Source of the DNA: Shewanella sp. Choline-02u-19 | GTDB taxonomy: Bacteria > Pseudomonadota > Gammaproteobacteria > Enterobacterales > Shewanellaceae | Direction: 5' to 3' | NCBI RefSeq assembly: GCF_002836205.1 | Contig: NZ_PJBE01000013.1 | Location: 3,472,001 to 3,536,000 of the forward strand | Length of the DNA stretch: 64,000 nt | Shown: positions 8,131-16,262 of the stretch, in pieces | Position numbering within the stretch: position 1 is the first letter of the stretch | Layout: every line of letters starts with the position of its first letter | Notes under the pieces: generated by a model | Told to the model about the DNA's origin: nothing | Databases searched by the model: none | The model's input: only the letters and a program-made list of their open reading frames with translations | Made by a program: the position numbers and the translations under genes

Positions 8131-8498
8131 TGAACAAGTTATTACTTACAGCCCTACTTAGCTTTGTGGTGTCACAAGGTGCGATGGCCGGCGAGTTAGT
8201 CAAAATGAAAGGCAGCACCAAAGGCCGAGTAAACCACGAGTTTATCTACCAAGATGGCTGTCAATCTTGCCACCAAGGTTCAGGTAGAAAGAATGCCACG
8301 GATAGCGCATGTGTTGAATGTCATGGCGACATCAACAGCATTGATGTCGATGAAACCAAACTGGCGATCCCAGAAGCAAATCCACATAAGTCACTGCATT
8401 ACAACCAAGGTGCAAGTTGCCTTGCATGTCATGGCGAGCACGAGAAAAAAGCACCAGTTTGCGCTGAGTGCCACCGTACTTGGTTTGAAGAGATGTAA
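8130..8498 (+). CDS. Periplasmic tetrahaem cytochrome c partner
   Basis: A 122-residue secreted cytochrome with a signal peptide ending AMA-GE and four haem motifs (CQSCH, CVECH, CLACH, CAECH). The ATG overlaps the flavoprotein stop codon, so the two are translationally coupled and probably made in equal amounts. It corresponds to the cytochrome at 634-987, including NPH followed by LHYNQGA-type and GEH segments around the third haem. It should donate electrons to the FAD subunit. Confidence 0.93.
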   Translation: MNKLLLTALLSFVVSQGAMAGELVKMKGSTKGRVNHEFIYQDGCQSCHQGSGRKNATDSACVECHGDINSIDVDETKLAIPEANPHKSLHYNQGASCLACHGEHEKKAPVCAECHRTWFEEM

Positions 8499-8550
8499 TA
8501 GAACAAATTTAAATACAAAAATCTAAAAATCTAAAAAAATGGGAATGATG

Positions 8551-9681
8551 ATGAAAAATACCACTAAGTTTATGTTGTCGATGGTGGCCACAGCAATCGC
8601 ACTTTCAGGTTCAGCAGCATTCGCTGCCGAGCAGGAAGATGGTATCAATGTTGGCGGCGCTGTAAGAGTTAATTACGGTTATAAAGACTACGATGAAGCC
8701 TCAAAAGACAAAGGCGGTGATTTAACCTTTGATATGGCCGCTATCAAGTTTGACGGCAAAAAAGGTGACTGGGGATTAGCGGCTGAATATCGCTTTACTT
8801 CAAACACTAACTACATCAAATATGGATACGGTATCTACAATATCGATCCTGATTGGCAACTACAGTTTGGTATTAACAAGGTGCCTTTTGGTAACCGTGA
8901 TTTTATCTCAAACAGCTGGTGGTTTGGTCTTCCTTATTACCTTGGTTTCGAAGATGACCATGATGTCGGTATCAAAGCAATCTACGAGAAAAATGGCTGG
9001 CACACAGATTTAGCTTTCTATAAGAATGCTGAATATGGCCCAACTGAGAACAAGCGTTATTCGACCGACTTATACACAGGTACCATCAATGGCACTGAGT
9101 ATAACAACGAAGAGACTAACCAGTTCAACGTGCGTCAAACCTATACAGCAGAACATGAAGGCGGCCAAACAACGATTGGTGGTTCTGTTCAATATGGTCA
9201 AATTTATAACAGCAAAACGGGTAATAATGGCGACCGTTACGCGGTAGCAATGCATTTAGACAGCAGCTATAAGAGCTGGAATCTACAAGTGCAAGCGATG
9301 CAGTATGAGTACGATGCCGCGGATGCTGAAGATCCAAACAAAATTGGTGTTTCAGTGGTTAGCTGGCAGTATGAAATTGCCTCAAAAGGTCAAGCGTACA
9401 ACGTTAATATCGCAAAAACATTTACCACTGATTGGGGTAGTGTTAAATGCTACAACGACTTTGGTTTAATGACGCCAGATGTTGATGATGATAACTACGA
9501 TAACAGCATACAAAACGTGACAGGTTGTGCCATTTCTGCCGGTCCAACTTACACCATGCTTGATTTCGTCATGGGAAAAAACATGACCTTCTCAACTGCT
9601 AACAACGATCATGTTGGTCTGCCTGAAATGGGCAATGATTGGGATAAACGCGTTAACATCAACTTTGGTTACTACTTCTAA
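8551..9681 (+). CDS. OprO/P-like outer-membrane porin, copy 2
   Basis: The twin of the porin at 2320-3450, with the same signal peptide pattern (SAAFA-AEQ), the same strand sequence and the same C-terminal NFGYYF. Changes are scattered and mostly conservative. In-frame ATGs occur at 8539, 8545, 8548 and 8551; the GGGA at 8541 is properly spaced only for the last, matching the MKK/MKN start of the other copy. It follows the second cytochrome after 52 nt and is probably in its operon. Retention of two near-identical porins may reflect recent duplication or gene conversion. Confidence 0.88.
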   Translation: MKNTTKFMLSMVATAIALSGSAAFAAEQEDGINVGGAVRVNYGYKDYDEASKDKGGDLTFDMAAIKFDGKKGDWGLAAEYRFTSNTNYIKYGYGIYNIDPDWQLQFGINKVPFGNRDFISNSWWFGLPYYLGFEDDHDVGIKAIYEKNGWHTDLAFYKNAEYGPTENKRYSTDLYTGTINGTEYNNEETNQFNVRQTYTAEHEGGQTTIGGSVQYGQIYNSKTGNNGDRYAVAMHLDSSYKSWNLQVQAMQYEYDAADAEDPNKIGVSVVSWQYEIASKGQAYNVNIAKTFTTDWGSVKCYNDFGLMTPDVDDDNYDNSIQNVTGCAISAGPTYTMLDFVMGKNMTFSTANNDHVGLPEMGNDWDKRVNINFGYYF

Positions 9682-9866
9682 CGGATGAAGATTTAGTGAA
9701 CTAAAGCTATCGGCAGGAGTTAGGTTGCTCCCACTTTTCTCCTGCCATCCAATTTACTTTTTGATCCTACTAACATTTAAATCTGATATCTCTCATCTGT
9801 TTGTAGCCATCTCAATAAATCATGCCCTTGTTAGGGTTTTGTAACCCTTCTCAACAAGAAAAAACT

Positions 9867-10952
9867 ATGAAATCAATGATTAAAACTTCCATCTTTATTT
9901 GTTTGGTTGGCACTTTATCTGCGCCATTGTCAGCCAGTGAGTATCACTTTGGTGGATTTATCAAAGCGAATGCACGCTACATTGATGGCAACATTGCCTT
10001 TCAGGACAGCTGGACCGGTGGTGGCAGCGTCACAGAATCTGCTAAACGAAGTCAGTTTAGCGCAGCAGAGAGTCGCTTTAATGTCACTGTGACTCAAGGG
10101 GATGTGAAAGGATTTGTCGAAATCGATTTTGCCGGTTCATCACAAGGTAATGCTGTATTTTCTAACTCTTACAGTCCACGCCTAAGGCATGCCTTTATTG
10201 AGTACCAAGGTGTCACTGCAGGACAAACTTGGTCAACAATGGTTAATACCAGCACCTTTGCCGAAACGGCCGATTTAGGTGGACCATTAGTCGGTCAAGC
10301 GATGGTGCGACAAGCATTAATTCGTTACCAAACAGGCGATTGGGAATTCGCGCTAGAAAACCCCTATACCTATGGCAAACAAGCCATGCGCGATGGCGCT
10401 CAAACTGCTGCAGAGCCAGATTGGATAGACACCAGTAATGACTATGTACCCGACGCCATAATCCGCTATGACCAACAAGGAGATTGGGGCAATGTTTCAA
10501 TTTCTAGCTTACTGCGCTATTTAGATCCTGCCGACAACGCACAGCTGGCAGCAGGGGTGTCGGTTGCTGCCAAACTACACACCTTCGGCAAAGACGATTT
10601 ACGAATGCAGCTACATTACGGCAATTTGGGGCGATATGTAGGTACCGACGCCGCTCGCGACATCGTCAACGGTGAAGTTGAAACAACGCTTTCTGCCATG
10701 TTTTCCTATCGCCACTTTTGGACTGAACGCACCCGTTCAAGTCTATTTTATGGCCGTACAACAACAGAGATTGAACAAACTGACCGCTTTCATATTGGCG
10801 CCAACATTTTTACCAACTTAACCCCGGTATTAGCACTGGGCTTTGAAGTCGGCCGCTATCAAATCAGTGATGAACTGTCTGCCTATACATTACAGCCAGC
10901 TGCGCAAGGTTCATCCAATTATGTGCAGTTAAGTTTGCAGTTCTATCTATAA
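9867..10952 (+). CDS. DcaP-like outer-membrane porin
   Basis: A 361-residue outer-membrane barrel with a signal peptide ending LSA-SEY. The N-terminal mature region (FGGFIKANARY, then SRFNVTV and FVEIDFAG) and the later FALENPYTY segment are typical of DcaP-like porins, trimeric channels in Acinetobacter associated with dicarboxylates and other anionic compounds. The protein ends in LQFYL. The start chosen is the ATG at 9867, which begins the signal peptide; the longer frame adds 15 unlikely residues. It lies between porin copy 2 and the second cupin and probably widens the substrate range of the island. No strong terminator separates it from the cupin. Confidence 0.8.
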   Translation: MKSMIKTSIFICLVGTLSAPLSASEYHFGGFIKANARYIDGNIAFQDSWTGGGSVTESAKRSQFSAAESRFNVTVTQGDVKGFVEIDFAGSSQGNAVFSNSYSPRLRHAFIEYQGVTAGQTWSTMVNTSTFAETADLGGPLVGQAMVRQALIRYQTGDWEFALENPYTYGKQAMRDGAQTAAEPDWIDTSNDYVPDAIIRYDQQGDWGNVSISSLLRYLDPADNAQLAAGVSVAAKLHTFGKDDLRMQLHYGNLGRYVGTDAARDIVNGEVETTLSAMFSYRHFWTERTRSSLFYGRTTTEIEQTDRFHIGANIFTNLTPVLALGFEVGRYQISDELSAYTLQPAAQGSSNYVQLSLQFYL

Positions 10953-10972
10953 ATTGTGGCTAACGAAAAGAA

Positions 10973-10996
10973 TATTCGCGAGCTTGCTCACGAATA
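10973..10996. promoter_or_regulatory. Candidate TetR operator, site B
   Basis: TATTCGCGA, 6 nt, TCACGAATA: an inverted repeat with 8 of 9 arm positions matching; the pairing extends through the GC pairs beside the centre. Same geometry and same downstream block as site A at 6490. It lies 133 nt before the cupin start. Confidence 0.55.
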
Positions 10997-11128
10997 AGTT
11001 TGTTAGTCAAAACACGGCGTGATCCAATTCAAATTTACGCCGCAACAATCGCTTTATTGTTAGTTCAAGCCCGTTTAAACGAGCACAATATCGCAGCTAA
11101 AGCTGCATCAGCTAAAAACAGGATAGGA

Positions 11129-11872
11129 ATGATGAAACTAAAAATGATATTTGGCATTGCTGCGCTAACATCAACAGCCGCTTTCGCCCAAGGCCCACAA
11201 TGTAATCACGCACAATTGCCATTCCAGCAGATGACACCAGTGCCATACGACAGCACACCGTACTCGCCACAAGATACCATGCCAGTTCAGTGTAGTAACC
11301 CTATGGTAGAAGCGTACATTGCTGACTGGGAAGCGGGTAAAATTGATTTCAATAGCATCCAATCTAACAGCAGTATTGCTGCCGATCAGCGTTTCTGTAA
11401 GACATTAGATGACAACGGTAACATCCTAGAAGTTAAAGATTGCGATAAGTCAAAATCACCGGTTGGTTACATTTGGAAAGAGCTTTCAGATAGCCCTATG
11501 GTCATGGGCATTACCGATGGTGGTAAGTCAGATCATGCTCCCCACTTCCATGGTCAACCTGAGTGTTACTATGTGGTCAATGGTGAAGGGCAAACACTTG
11601 CCGATAACCAGTTCAAGAAGCTTGGTACAGGCCAGTACTTCTACATTCCCGGTGCAACTATCCACAACACGCCTATCATGTCTGATAAAGGTTTAGGTGT
11701 GATGTACTGGTATCCAAACAACGCTCACTTTGATGGCTTTAAGTACTACTGGCGTAAAGATGTGAAAAACCTTCGCGTTGCTGAAGAAGCATTTGACCGC
11801 GTTGATGAGATCCGTAAGCGTGACCTAGATTTAGGTCCATACGGTACTAACGAAGCTGTTTTCAAAAAGTAA
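11129..11872 (+). CDS. Secreted cupin with DMSP-lyase-like metal site, copy 2
   Basis: A 247-residue exported cupin with a signal peptide ending AFA-QG. The start is the ATG at 11129, 5 nt after an AGGA; the longer upstream frame crosses the promoter and adds no signal. Metal residues are H139-x-H141-x3-E145-x-Y147 and H179, again 32 residues after the Tyr, matching both the other cupin and DddQ spacing. H136 takes the place of DddQ Tyr120. The two cupins are clearly related (WKELSDSPMVMG against WKELNDEPTVIG) but more diverged than the porins, so they may act on different substrates. It has its own promoter region with the shared dyad. Confidence 0.85.
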   Translation: MMKLKMIFGIAALTSTAAFAQGPQCNHAQLPFQQMTPVPYDSTPYSPQDTMPVQCSNPMVEAYIADWEAGKIDFNSIQSNSSIAADQRFCKTLDDNGNILEVKDCDKSKSPVGYIWKELSDSPMVMGITDGGKSDHAPHFHGQPECYYVVNGEGQTLADNQFKKLGTGQYFYIPGATIHNTPIMSDKGLGVMYWYPNNAHFDGFKYYWRKDVKNLRVAEEAFDRVDEIRKRDLDLGPYGTNEAVFKK

Positions 11873-11887
11873 GCTAAGTTAATCTTA

Positions 11888-11911
11888 TTTGGGGCTCAAT
11901 TGGGCCCCAAA
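11888..11911 (+). terminator. Hairpin between convergent genes
   Basis: TTTGGGGC, 8-nt loop, GCCCCAAA, 15 nt after the second cupin and 20 nt before the end of the opposing gene. The stem is strong but no long T-run follows on either strand, so termination is plausible, not certain. Confidence 0.5.
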
Positions 11912-11931
11912 TTAACGTCATCAACAATCCG

Positions 11932-13128
11932 CTAAAAAGCCTCATTGACGTTAAAATAAAAGCCGCTGTCACCATCACCCCATGCCATATCTAAGCGTAA
12001 GTTCACTCTCGGTTTAACTTCAAAACGGTAACCAACACCGCCATTAGGTAGAATTGTATCGCGGTTAAACCCACTGACATCATCTGCTATCACGCCAGCA
12101 CCACCCCAAAAGACCATACCATGTCGACCAGGAAGATTAAGCCGATACTCCACTTGCGTAAGCAGCATTTGCTTGTCACGGTAGCGACCCGAGGTATAAC
12201 CGCGTAATAAGCTACCGCCGCCTGCCTTAGATAACTGATCCCAAGGCACATCACCCGAGGTAAAACGGCCACGCAGTTGCCATGCTAAAATATCTTCGCC
12301 ACGGCCTATTTTCATGTATTCGCTGTAGAGCGCGTTATAGACATCAAAGTCGGTTTTACTGCCTAATTTCTGTCGATAAAACGCGGCATCTATTTCTAAA
12401 ATGCGCCCTGATTGTGGATTAAGTACGTTGTCGCGACTGTCATGATTAAGTAGCACATTAATCCCGACATTGCGTGAACTTTCCTCTAGCGCTTCGGTAG
12501 CCACACTTGAATCTAACGGATTGATTTTTTCGGCGCTGGCATAGCTAAAATCAAAACCAATACCCACAAAACTAGTCGGACTCATTCGCTGTAATAACAT
12601 AGGATTAACCGACATGATGCGTTGGTTAAACTCAACACGATTACCATCATTGTGATTAGCATCGTAACCCACACCATAAAATACATCTGGCGCATCAAAC
12701 ACTTCAGCGTTGAGATAAAAGCGTTGATTGTCTTGATTGATAAAGGTCTTATTGGCGATTGTCATCCCTAGTGCACCATTAGTTGAGGCCAAACCGTTAA
12801 TCACCAGTGACGATAACTGACTGACCTCATCATTCGGATCATATTGGTACAAACCTACCGCAGAGATCCCCACACCAAGATCCATTTCTGGATTATAAAA
12901 GGGTCCTGGCAGGTAGCTGAAATCAATCAGTTTATCGGAGTTAAACTCGCCATCAGCCCCTAAGGTCTGTAAGAAACCTTCGAGCCAACCTTGGGAAACG
13001 TCATCATCTTGTGGTTGTGTGGCCTCTATTGAACCTGTCGACTCCGTAGCGGCAACATAAGGCACCTTGAGCGTACATCCTAAAACGAGACTGAGCATAA
13101 GCACATTAGCGATATTACCGCTATTCAT
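11932..13128 (-). CDS. Omp85/surface-antigen-type outer-membrane barrel protein
   Basis: A 398-residue protein, last in a four-gene minus-strand operon. Its N-terminus has a lipoprotein-like signal (LVLGC). The C-terminal two thirds resemble the Bac_surface_Ag (BamA/TamA) barrel, including LLNHDSRDNVLNPQSG, the LRGY segment equivalent to the VRGF loop, and a terminal strand ending in Phe. POTRA domains appear to be absent, so it is not BamA or TamA. The start ATG overlaps the upstream gene's stop by 4 nt. A role in surface display or lipid handling with its operon partners is inferred only. Confidence 0.8.
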   Translation of the reverse strand: MNSGNIANVLMLSLVLGCTLKVPYVAATESTGSIEATQPQDDDVSQGWLEGFLQTLGADGEFNSDKLIDFSYLPGPFYNPEMDLGVGISAVGLYQYDPNDEVSQLSSLVINGLASTNGALGMTIANKTFINQDNQRFYLNAEVFDAPDVFYGVGYDANHNDGNRVEFNQRIMSVNPMLLQRMSPTSFVGIGFDFSYASAEKINPLDSSVATEALEESSRNVGINVLLNHDSRDNVLNPQSGRILEIDAAFYRQKLGSKTDFDVYNALYSEYMKIGRGEDILAWQLRGRFTSGDVPWDQLSKAGGGSLLRGYTSGRYRDKQMLLTQVEYRLNLPGRHGMVFWGGAGVIADDVSGFNRDTILPNGGVGYRFEVKPRVNLRLDMAWGDGDSGFYFNVNEAF

Positions 13129-14426
13129 GGTTGTGCCTCTAACTCGGTAAGGTGGCGAGCTCGCTGCTCTATATGCTGCTGTAATTCGATTGAGTCTTGT
13201 ATTTGGTTGTACTCACTGATGCGATAAAAATCGGCTTGAGTGAAGCCATTGCGCCACAGTTTCTCGGGGATATGGCTAAAACTGGATCTGAATTTATCCG
13301 CCACCGACAGCTTTTGCTGAGCAATCGCATCAATGTCTATCCCATGTATGGTGTTACTCAGGGCTAAGTGATGCGGCTGAGCATTCGACTCATACAGCTC
13401 GCTAACATCGCGCCATTTAGCATGGGAATTAGCTAAGGATTCTGGCACTAAGTAAGGTGACTGCTTATCGCCTAACTCATAATGGCGTTTGAGCAGCATA
13501 AACTTGTTCGGTAAGGGTTGCGTTGAATCCCACCAAACGCCATCAATGACATCAAATAGTGCATTGGTTTGCGCTATAGAAACAGGTTCTAACCAGGTGA
13601 GTGTAGCCGCTAGCCATTGTGTCATGTGTTGATTATATAACTCCTTATTCATCGCCAAGTTATTAGTCAGCAAGGCTAATGCAATCTTGGCGCCCAACAT
13701 ATTGGAATAAAGATCTTCAGGTGAATAAGCCGATACCGCCTCAGACCACGGCACCCAACTACGATAGCCATGCCACTGCGCGACTTCATGAGCCTCCGCC
13801 ATAAAATAAGCTAAGCGCACGGAGATGGTCGCTGCAATTTCCCAGCGCTGAGCGGCGGTTAAACCAGAGGTATCAAAGGCTTTGAGCTCTATGGTGCGTG
13901 GACCAATTTCATCAGGCAGTACAATACTCTGCGGCAAACCTAATTGAGGGTAAATACGATAGAACAGGGCAATGGCATTATCAGCGGTATCGCGCACATG
14001 GGCTAAATCGATAAAACCGCCACGTAGGGTATAAATTTGGCCGTTATTCTCACCGCCACGACTGCCATTAGGCGCACCTTTTTGGTAGCTAAATGTCCCC
14101 GCCTCAAAAGCATGTGGCCCAACACTGTCGACCGCTAACGTGTTAGCATAACGAAAGAACGGCACAGGCACAGAGCCGACTTGGACTTTTTGCGCATTGC
14201 CAAAGGCGCAGCAAGGACGAACATCTTCAGGCATACGCACTAATGGTAAATCTTGCAGCACTACGTCACCCATCAACAGTGGGTCAGGCTCATTATCTAG
14301 CGCGGCAGCAATCGCAATATCACTGGGTAAAGCTCGCACTTGCCAGTCAGGGCTACTACACGCGCCAAGCAGCAATAGGCTAATCACCAGCACCCCACTT
14401 TTCCAACTTAAATTACCCGCCATCAT
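13125..14426 (-). CDS. DUF4056 lipoprotein
   Basis: A 433-residue lipoprotein (LLLLGAC lipobox). The segments FRYANTLAVDSVGPHAFE and TLRGGFIDLAHVRDTAD match the DUF4056 family, whose function is unknown. AEAHEVAQWHGY contains a His-Glu pair that could be catalytic or metal binding. The coding ends overlap both neighbours by 4 nt (ATGA), so translation is coupled to the alpha/beta hydrolase upstream and the Omp85-type barrel downstream. A membrane-anchored hydrolase or binding protein is possible; nothing stronger can be said. Confidence 0.8.
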   Translation of the reverse strand: MMAGNLSWKSGVLVISLLLLGACSSPDWQVRALPSDIAIAAALDNEPDPLLMGDVVLQDLPLVRMPEDVRPCCAFGNAQKVQVGSVPVPFFRYANTLAVDSVGPHAFEAGTFSYQKGAPNGSRGGENNGQIYTLRGGFIDLAHVRDTADNAIALFYRIYPQLGLPQSIVLPDEIGPRTIELKAFDTSGLTAAQRWEIAATISVRLAYFMAEAHEVAQWHGYRSWVPWSEAVSAYSPEDLYSNMLGAKIALALLTNNLAMNKELYNQHMTQWLAATLTWLEPVSIAQTNALFDVIDGVWWDSTQPLPNKFMLLKRHYELGDKQSPYLVPESLANSHAKWRDVSELYESNAQPHHLALSNTIHGIDIDAIAQQKLSVADKFRSSFSHIPEKLWRNGFTQADFYRISEYNQIQDSIELQQHIEQRARHLTELEAQP

Positions 14427-15331
14427 TGTATAAACGCCTTTATTGCTTGGCTAATGATCTCAGGGTGCTCATTGCTGATCCCATGAGCCCCTTTTGGAAT
14501 AACCACTATCGGAGCGCTTAAATAATTAGCCAGTTGGATCCCCGATGCCAATGGGAAAACTTGATCATTCTCACCCCAAATCAGCATGCTTGGCGGTAAT
14601 GCCTCCACAGCTATCGCCGCCGCAATACGATATCTGTCCGCCGGTAGCCCCTCAATGAGTAAGTGTTTTTCTTGGCGGTGCTGTACAAAGTACTGAGCAA
14701 AAATGGCTTCATCAATAAAAGCGGGATACCAAGGAAAGTCAGTAAAAGTCGCATCGAGCAAGCGACGCATCTGCTGAGCATTTTCAGGTACAAAAACCTC
14801 GCTGGCATTATCGACGCCAAAACGTTGATTCATTTGTGCTAAGTCGTTATCAGAGAAAAGCACACCAGGACTTGCTAACAACACTGCTTTTTCAACCTTA
14901 GGCTCGTTAACCATTAAGTCGAAAGTGACAAAGCCACCGTAGGAGATCCCAACGACATTGACCTTATCGAGTTTAAGCGCATCAATAAGCTGGCGAATCG
15001 CTTGTGACTGAGTCGCAAGACTAGGTGCAGCCTGACTAAGAGAGTCACCAAACCAAGCTAAGTCTGCTGCAATAACCTGATAATCTTGACTCAACTCAAG
15101 CATCACTTGCTGCCAAGTCGTGACAGCCGAGCCACCAAACCCATGAATGAGCAGCACCGTTTTACCTTGTCCCGCTTGCCAATAATTGAGCTCACCGCCC
15201 TCTGATAACGTAAGCTGCTGCTGTGAAAAACCCACTTTTTGCAATGCGGCTTTGTCACTTGAATCAGCCATCTCAACAATTGAACAACCACTGATAAATA
15301 GGATACTGAGTAATAGATAAATAGATCGCAT
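14423..15331 (-). CDS. Lipoprotein alpha/beta hydrolase
   Basis: A 302-residue serine hydrolase fold anchored by a lipobox (LFISGC). The oxyanion segment LIHGFGGS, nucleophile elbow GISYGG, acid segment WGENDQVF and a C-terminal GAHGIS with the catalytic His are all in order, so the enzyme should be active, probably as an esterase or lipase. It overlaps the DUF4056 gene by 4 nt and follows the barrel gene at 16262-15375 by 43 nt. Sharing an operon with outer-membrane proteins suggests a substrate in or passing through the outer membrane. Confidence 0.88.
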   Translation of the reverse strand: MRSIYLLLSILFISGCSIVEMADSSDKAALQKVGFSQQQLTLSEGGELNYWQAGQGKTVLLIHGFGGSAVTTWQQVMLELSQDYQVIAADLAWFGDSLSQAAPSLATQSQAIRQLIDALKLDKVNVVGISYGGFVTFDLMVNEPKVEKAVLLASPGVLFSDNDLAQMNQRFGVDNASEVFVPENAQQMRRLLDATFTDFPWYPAFIDEAIFAQYFVQHRQEKHLLIEGLPADRYRIAAAIAVEALPPSMLIWGENDQVFPLASGIQLANYLSAPIVVIPKGAHGISNEHPEIISQAIKAFIQ

Positions 15332-15374
15332 AATGCCCCCTGAAAGTGCCTGATTAAACTTCCGATTAAATGCT

Positions 15375-16262
15375 TTAGAAACGATAACCTAAGCTCATCA
15401 TGAAGCTCGTCCGCGTACCTATTCCCAACTCCATCAACAGGTCGATATTTTTAGTTACCCCGATTTGCCCGCCAATAAGGCCATTCCATTTATCTTCAAG
15501 ATGCTGGTTGACCTCAAACTTTGCCTTACCCAATGGAATGCCAATATCTTGCAGGTAGCCACTAAAGGTCTGTTCCACATTTTGATACATAGCCCCGGCC
15601 CATATCTGAATATCATGATTGTTATAGCTAGTGCGGTATCCAGCACGAGGGGATACTACGATACTGCTGATCTCACCATCTAAAATATCCAAATTAGTAT
15701 TGGTATAATTAATATCAAGCAATGCAAACCAATTGCCGATGCCGCCGACTAGCGTGCCGCCCACACCATAGGTAGTGCCTTTGAAGTTGAGTTCGAAATC
15801 GAATGGGTCACTAACGCTCTGGCAAGGATTGATCTTACATACCAACGGTGGCAACACTGAAGACCAGTCAGCTTCAAGCTGTACATTCGCCACACTGCTG
15901 CCTTTGGTATGCCCTATTACCCCATATAAATTCAAAAATGGCAGTACCCATGCATCAGCTCTAAAAGTGATGGTTTCTGACTCTTGCTGCGCTTCACTGC
16001 CTTTTATACTGAGCAGATCATCTAGGCCGCCTAATCCAGAAAAGGCAACAGAATCGACGATTAAAGGTTGCTCCATCGACATATAGTTGACGCTAAAACC
16101 AAATGGCTTTGGTAATTCATGCCCCAAATCAATCGCTTCTTGAGCCCAAATAGGAAAGGTGCGGTCATAACGCACTTGATGCGGCTCTCGCTCGATAGCG
16201 TGAACAGGTGCAATACAAAACAGCATGGTTGATATAGCCATGATTTTTAAAAATTTAAACAT
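15375..16262 (-). CDS. Putative outer-membrane beta-barrel protein, first gene of envelope operon
   Basis: A 295-residue protein with a signal peptide (FCIAPVHA-IE) and a pattern of alternating hydrophobic strands ending in MSLGYRF, typical of outer-membrane barrels. I do not recognise a named family. A C-x4-C pair (VCKINPC) may form a disulfide in a loop. It is the promoter-proximal gene of the minus-strand operon with the hydrolase, DUF4056 and Omp85-type genes. Confidence 0.75.
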   Translation of the reverse strand: MFKFLKIMAISTMLFCIAPVHAIEREPHQVRYDRTFPIWAQEAIDLGHELPKPFGFSVNYMSMEQPLIVDSVAFSGLGGLDDLLSIKGSEAQQESETITFRADAWVLPFLNLYGVIGHTKGSSVANVQLEADWSSVLPPLVCKINPCQSVSDPFDFELNFKGTTYGVGGTLVGGIGNWFALLDINYTNTNLDILDGEISSIVVSPRAGYRTSYNNHDIQIWAGAMYQNVEQTFSGYLQDIGIPLGKAKFEVNQHLEDKWNGLIGGQIGVTKNIDLLMELGIGTRTSFMMSLGYRF

